Origin: Pseudomonadota bacterium
GTDB lineage: Bacteria > Pseudomonadota > Alphaproteobacteria > Rhizobiales > Rhizobiaceae
Length of the DNA: 12,967 nucleotides
Assembly: GCA_023444445.1 (NCBI GenBank)
Contig: JAEXMK010000255.1
Location: forward strand, 1 to 12,967
Direction: 5' to 3'
Made by a program: the position numbers and the translations under genes. This document shows, piece by piece, positions 10,076-12,967 of this stretch. Below the pieces are notes generated by a model. The model worked only from the letters and a program-made list of their open reading frames with translations, was not told the origin of the DNA and did no database searches. How positions within the stretch are numbered: the stretch's first letter is position 1; each line of letters begins with the position of its first letter.

Positions 10076-10543
10076 TCAGATTTCCACCAGACCGACGCGC
10101 TTGACCTGACGGATGGTGAGCATGGTGCGCACCGTATCGACATTTTCGTCCGCCGTCAGAACCTCGATGACGAAATCCTGAAATTCCGTCAGGTTTTTGG
10201 CCACGCAATGCAGCAGAAAGTCGCTTTCGCCCGACACCATCCACGCCTGGCGCACCAGCGACCAGCCGGCCGTTGCCGCCGCAAAGGCCTTCAGATTGCT
10301 GTCCGACTGGCGCTTGAGACCGATCATGCAGAAGGCGACAAGGTCGAAACCGAGCTTCGGCGCGTTCAACATGGCGTGATAACCTTCGATCACCCCCGCC
10401 TCTTCCAGCTTGCGGACACGTCTGAGGCAGGGCGGCGCGGAAATTCCGACCCTTTCGGCGAGCTCCACATTGGTCATGCGCCCGTCGCGCTGCAATTCGC
10501 GCAGGATTTTCAGATCGATGGCATCGAGTTCGACGCTGGTCAC
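10076..10543 (-). CDS. Lrp/AsnC-family transcriptional regulator
   Basis: A 155-residue protein of normal Lrp length. A winged helix-turn-helix comes first (LDAIDLKILRELQRDGRMTN, then VELAERVGISAPPCLRRVRKLEE, residues 6-50), followed by an RAM effector/oligomerisation domain ending with VRTMLTIRQVKRVGLVEI. Members form octamer-like assemblies that respond to amino acids. The start is a GTG at 10543 preceded by GAGGT eight bases upstream; the frame continues upstream to 10666 but encodes non-Lrp sequence. It is divergent from trxB across a 267-base gap, and convergent with the LPS gene. An Lrp gene stands in the same place in the S. meliloti lps region (recalled, not checked). The ligand and targets cannot be read from the sequence. 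Confidence 0.93.
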   Translation of the reverse strand: MTSVELDAIDLKILRELQRDGRMTNVELAERVGISAPPCLRRVRKLEEAGVIEGYHAMLNAPKLGFDLVAFCMIGLKRQSDSNLKAFAAATAGWSLVRQAWMVSGESDFLLHCVAKNLTEFQDFVIEVLTADENVDTVRTMLTIRQVKRVGLVEI

Positions 10544-10674
10544 GGAGAAGTACCTCGTTAAGCTGGAGAACTTCCTTGTACTATCAGGAGCAGGATTCGC
10601 AACATTATGACGCCGCCCGGTCACAAAATTGCGCATGCATCCACAACTGCCTTGTTGGTAACGCACGGCTGCCC

Positions 10675-10703
10675 TTGAATAAAGACACTAGACAACCTTA
10701 AAT
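10675..10703 (+). promoter_or_regulatory. Likely trxB promoter
   Basis: TTGAAT (10675-10680) and TTAAAT (10698-10703) are 17 bases apart, the ideal sigma-70 spacing, in the gap between the divergent lrp and trxB genes. The start near 10710 would give a leader of about 100 bases. I see no clear operator or terminator in the leader. Confidence 0.5.
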
Positions 10704-10810
10704 ACCGGGCAACGAAGGGGTTGCGGCCTGTCCGCCGTCTTGCGGCTGGAAGGCTCTGGTGCCGAAAGTCACAGCTACCGAGAGGCCCCGTTATTGAAAG
10801 GAACGTTTCC

Positions 10811-11785
10811 ATGTCTGCCCGCCACACGAAGGTATTGATCATCGGCTCCGGTCCCGCCGGTTATACCGCGGCGATCTACGCGGCCCGCGCCATGCTGAAA
10901 CCCGTGCTGATTGCCGGCATGGAACAGGGTGGCCAGTTGATGATCACCACCGATGTCGAAAACTATCCGGGCTTTGCCGATCCGATCCAGGGTCCGTGGC
11001 TGATGGATCAGATGCTGAAGCAGGCAACGCATGTGGGCGCGGAAATCGTCAGCGACCTCGTGACTGAAGTTGAAACCAACGTGCGGCCCTTCGTGGTCAG
11101 AACCGATTCCGGTCAGGTCTGGACCGCCGATACGCTGATCATCGCCACCGGCGCCAAGGCCAAGTGGCTCGGCATCGAGAGCGAGCAGCATTTCCAGGGC
11201 TTCGGTGTTTCCGCCTGCGCCACATGCGATGGCTTCTTCTATCGCAATAAGGACGTGATCGTTGTCGGCGGCGGCAACTCCGCCGTGGAGGAAGCGCTGT
11301 ATCTCGCCCATATCGCCAAGTCGGTTACCGTCGTTCACCGCCGCGACAGCTTCCGTTCGGAAAAAATCCTGCAGGAGCGCTTGTTCGCCAAGGAAAATGT
11401 CAAGATTCTCTGGAACACGGAAATCGCCGAAATTACCGGCGCACCGGCCAAGCCGCCAATGCCGCCCTCCGTTTCGGGCGTGCGACTGCGTGACACCAAG
11501 ACCGGCGTCATCAGCGACACGCCCATCGACGGTGTCTTCGTCGCCATCGGACATGCTCCGGCGGTGGAGCTGTTCAAAGGCAAGGTGAAGCTGAAAGACA
11601 ACGGCTACATGTGGACCGCCCCCGATTCCACGGCCACCGACGTGGAGGGCATTTTCGCAGCCGGCGACGTCACTGACGACATCTACCGCCAGGCAATCAC
11701 CGCCGCCGGCATGGGCTGCATGGCCGCGCTGGAAGCGGAACGCTATCTCACCGCGCATCAACCGCTTGCTGTCGCAGCGGAATAA
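10811..11785 (+). CDS. trxB: Thioredoxin-disulfide reductase
   Basis: A 324-residue flavoprotein that reduces thioredoxin with NADPH in the cytoplasm. It has the FAD-binding GSGPAG (12-17), the redox-active Cys136-Ala-Thr-Cys139 followed by Asp, the NADPH-binding GGGNSAVEEA (from 153) with the HRRDSFR phosphate-contact segment, and the C-terminal FAD motif GIFAAGDVTDD. Nothing is missing. ATG 10811 was chosen because AAAGGA lies 8 bases upstream and the protein then begins directly with the Rossmann strand; the open frame extends 30 codons further up without homology. The LysR gene starts 18 bases after the stop, so the two are probably cotranscribed. Confidence 0.97.
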   Translation: MSARHTKVLIIGSGPAGYTAAIYAARAMLKPVLIAGMEQGGQLMITTDVENYPGFADPIQGPWLMDQMLKQATHVGAEIVSDLVTEVETNVRPFVVRTDSGQVWTADTLIIATGAKAKWLGIESEQHFQGFGVSACATCDGFFYRNKDVIVVGGGNSAVEEALYLAHIAKSVTVVHRRDSFRSEKILQERLFAKENVKILWNTEIAEITGAPAKPPMPPSVSGVRLRDTKTGVISDTPIDGVFVAIGHAPAVELFKGKVKLKDNGYMWTAPDSTATDVEGIFAAGDVTDDIYRQAITAAGMGCMAALEAERYLTAHQPLAVAAE

Positions 11786-11803
11786 CCGAAAGGCAGGATA
11801 GGC

Positions 11804-12706
11804 ATGGCAATGCCATTGGACTGGGATAAACTGCGCATTTTTCATGCCGCAGCCGAAGCAGGGTCTTTCACCCATGCTGCTGACAAGCTGCATTTGTCCC
11901 AGTCGGCCATCAGCCGTCAGGTCAGCGCGCTGGAGCAGGATGTCGGCGTCAAGCTGTTCCATCGCCACGCCCGCGGCCTCATCCTCACCGAACAGGGCGA
12001 ACTGCTGTATCGCACCGCCCACGACGTGCTGCTGAAGCTCGAAACGGTGAAGATGCAACTCACCGAAACGACGGAAAAGCCGAGTGGCAAGCTGCGCGTA
12101 ACGACGACCGTCGGTCTCGGCCAAGGCTGGTTGACGGACAAAGTGCAGGAATTCCTGCAGCTCTACCCGGAAATGTCGATCCAGCTCATCCTCGACAATG
12201 AGGAGCTGGACGTGAACATGCGCCACGCCGATTGCGCCATCCGCCTGCGCCAGCCTCAGCAGTCGGACCTCATTCAGCGCAAGCTGTTCACGGTGCATAT
12301 GCATGTCTATGCCGCACCGTCCTATATCAACCGACACGGCGAGCCGCAGTCGATCGAGGATCTCGACAATCACCGCATCATCTCGTTCGGCGAGCCGGCA
12401 CCCAACTACCTGCTTGATGTCAACTGGCTGGAGAATGCCGGACGCTCGTCTGACAATACGCGCACGCCGCACCTTCAGATCAACAGCCAAACCTCGATCA
12501 AGCGCGCCTGCCTGCTGGGAATCGGTATTGCCTGCTTGCCGGATTATATCGTCGGCCGCGATCCCGGCCTCATCCAGCTTTCGCTCGCGGCAGATATTCC
12601 GTCATTCGATACCTATTTCTGCTATCCGGACGAAATGAAAAACGCTGCAAAGCTGAAGGCTTTCCGCGACTTCATTGTCGCCAAGGCCCGGAACTGGAAC
12701 TTCTGA
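11804..12706 (+). CDS. vtlR: LysR-type regulator, VtlR/LsrB type
   Basis: A 300-residue LysR protein. The winged helix-turn-helix is at residues 6-65 (LRIFHAAAEAGSFTHAADKL, then LSQSAISRQVSALEQDVG), followed by a linker helix and a periplasmic-binding-like effector domain (about 95-295). Position behind trxB and sequence character fit LsrB of S. meliloti and VtlR of Brucella and Agrobacterium, which control envelope and small-RNA genes; LsrB is reported to respond to oxidation through cysteines. Cysteines here are at 144, 236, 244 and 273. The start is ATG 11804; a second ATG at 11810 is possible. A likely AbcR sRNA begins about 200 bases downstream, as expected for vtlR in Agrobacterium. Family is certain; the ortholog name rests on context and recall. 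Confidence 0.88.
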   Translation: MAMPLDWDKLRIFHAAAEAGSFTHAADKLHLSQSAISRQVSALEQDVGVKLFHRHARGLILTEQGELLYRTAHDVLLKLETVKMQLTETTEKPSGKLRVTTTVGLGQGWLTDKVQEFLQLYPEMSIQLILDNEELDVNMRHADCAIRLRQPQQSDLIQRKLFTVHMHVYAAPSYINRHGEPQSIEDLDNHRIISFGEPAPNYLLDVNWLENAGRSSDNTRTPHLQINSQTSIKRACLLGIGIACLPDYIVGRDPGLIQLSLAADIPSFDTYFCYPDEMKNAAKLKAFRDFIVAKARNWNF

Positions 12707-12772
12707 CGTTAAAATGATCGACGTCAAAGGATAATCTTTCAAATTCAAAGCCTTAAGAAGGCAGAAGCAAGT

Positions 12773-12794
12773 GGGGCGCCCGGGTGCCCCTTTT
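12773..12794 (+). terminator. Terminator after vtlR
   Basis: GGGGCGCCC (12773-12781) can pair with GGGTGCCCC (12782-12790), with the central bases forming the loop, and TTTT follows. This is a compact intrinsic terminator 66 bases past the vtlR stop codon, isolating the operon from the sRNA gene. Confidence 0.7.
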
Positions 12795-12854
12795 CAGCTT
12801 TGCACATAAAATATACCGGAAATATCGAGGGCTGCGCGGTGCGCATGCCTGACC

Positions 12855-12888
12855 TGCACAAAAAAGAGTTGTTTCGTGCACAAAAAAG
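12855..12888 (+). promoter_or_regulatory. Repeated TGCACA motif upstream of the sRNA, candidate LysR operator
   Basis: The 12-mer TGCACAAAAAAG occurs at 12855-12866 and exactly again at 12877-12888, 22 bases apart (about two helical turns). The first copy also pairs with the GTGCA at 12876-12880 as a dyad (TGCAC-N16-GTGCA, extended as TGCACaAAA/TTTcGTGCA). A related TGCACATAAA lies at 12801. Repeats and dyads of this kind just before a promoter suit a LysR regulator; VtlR, encoded next door, is the obvious candidate. Confidence 0.55.
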
Positions 12889-12897
12889 CACCATATC
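12869..12897 (+). promoter_or_regulatory. Possible sRNA promoter
   Basis: TTGTTT (12869-12874) is followed after 17 bases by CATATC (12892-12897), placing the start near 12904, exactly where the sRNA hairpin begins. The -10 is weak, which would suit a promoter that needs an activator. It overlaps the TGCACA repeats. Confidence 0.4.
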
Positions 12898-12902
12898 GCT
12901 CT

Positions 12903-12967
12903 CAGCTGATGCACACGGTGGCTTTTCCTCCCAGTTCCACCGCATCAGCTGTTCCCCTCTGGAGGTT
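12903..12967 (+). ncRNA. abcR: AbcR-family (alpha-r15) small RNA, 5' part
   Basis: A strong 5' hairpin pairs 12903-12911 and 12916-12921 with 12937-12951 (15 bp, 4-base bulge CACA). Its 15-base loop exposes TCCTCCCAG, complementary to Shine-Dalgarno sequences. A second pyrimidine stretch, TTCCCCTCT (12952-12960), follows the stem. This layout, an anti-SD loop in a 5' hairpin and then a single-stranded C/U module, is that of AbcR1/AbcR2, Hfq-dependent repressors of many transporter mRNAs. In A. tumefaciens the two abcR genes are recalled to lie in tandem beside vtlR, which fits. The terminator hairpin lies outside the window. Which of the two copies this is cannot be told here. No protein-coding gene is evident in 12707-12967. 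Confidence 0.72.

Noticed and set aside
10544..10666. N-terminal extension of the Lrp-family gene
   Set aside because: Not Lrp-like; GTG 10543 with GAGGT upstream gives the normal length.
10721..10810. 30-codon N-terminal extension of trxB
   Set aside because: No homology in the extension, and a good ribosome site precedes ATG 10811.
10775..12490. 571-residue open frame on the minus strand across trxB and vtlR
   Set aside because: It is antisense to two certain genes, is His/Gly/Asp-rich without domains, and arises from GC-biased third positions of the real frames.
12745..12945. 66-residue minus-strand open frame at the right end
   Set aside because: It covers a terminator, the operator repeats and the sRNA hairpin, and shows no protein features.

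Overview
The window looks like a chromosomal segment from an alphaproteobacterium of the Rhizobiaceae, most likely Agrobacterium or a close relative. The grounds are the codon use, the greA / core-LPS mannosyltransferase / Lrp / trxB / LysR gene order typical of this family, an alphaproteobacterial LexA box (GTTC-N7-GTTC), and the start of what looks like an AbcR small RNA next to a VtlR/LsrB-type LysR gene. I saw no insertion sequence, phage gene, CRISPR array, tRNA or rRNA. It reads as ordinary core chromosome with a few accessory modules.

Layout. (1) 1-2787, plus: the 3' four-fifths of carB, closed by a strong perfect-stem terminator (2811-2848). (2) 3078-4186, plus: a two-gene unit of a membrane SPFH/band-7 protein and a 61-residue ribbon-helix-helix protein of unknown role. 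(3) 4241-5383, minus: a membrane GGDEF diguanylate cyclase with an intact inhibitory site. (4) 5534-8211, minus: a two-gene DNA-repair operon. Its first gene is a radical SAM protein with a helix-hairpin-helix tail, and its second is a UdgX-type uracil-DNA binding protein with a DUF4130 front half. The genes overlap, and a LexA box sits on the predicted -10 of the operon, so SOS control is likely. (5) 8433-10045, plus: greA, behind a terminator-like leader hairpin, then a GT4 core-LPS mannosyltransferase (LpcC/LpsB) starting at TTG. (6) 10076-10543, minus: an Lrp/AsnC regulator. (7) 10811-12706, plus: trxB and a LysR regulator (VtlR/LsrB), probably one operon. (8) 12707-12967: a terminator, a repeat-rich regulatory region, and the 5' end of an AbcR-like sRNA cut by the window edge.

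How they work together. The repair pair (radical SAM plus UdgX) is the most interesting module, because UdgX can bind uracil in DNA covalently and the radical SAM partner has no established reaction. The trxB-vtlR-abcR stretch links thiol redox, a global LysR regulator and its likely sRNA target. The remaining genes are housekeeping (pyrimidine/arginine precursor synthesis, transcript cleavage) or envelope and signalling functions.
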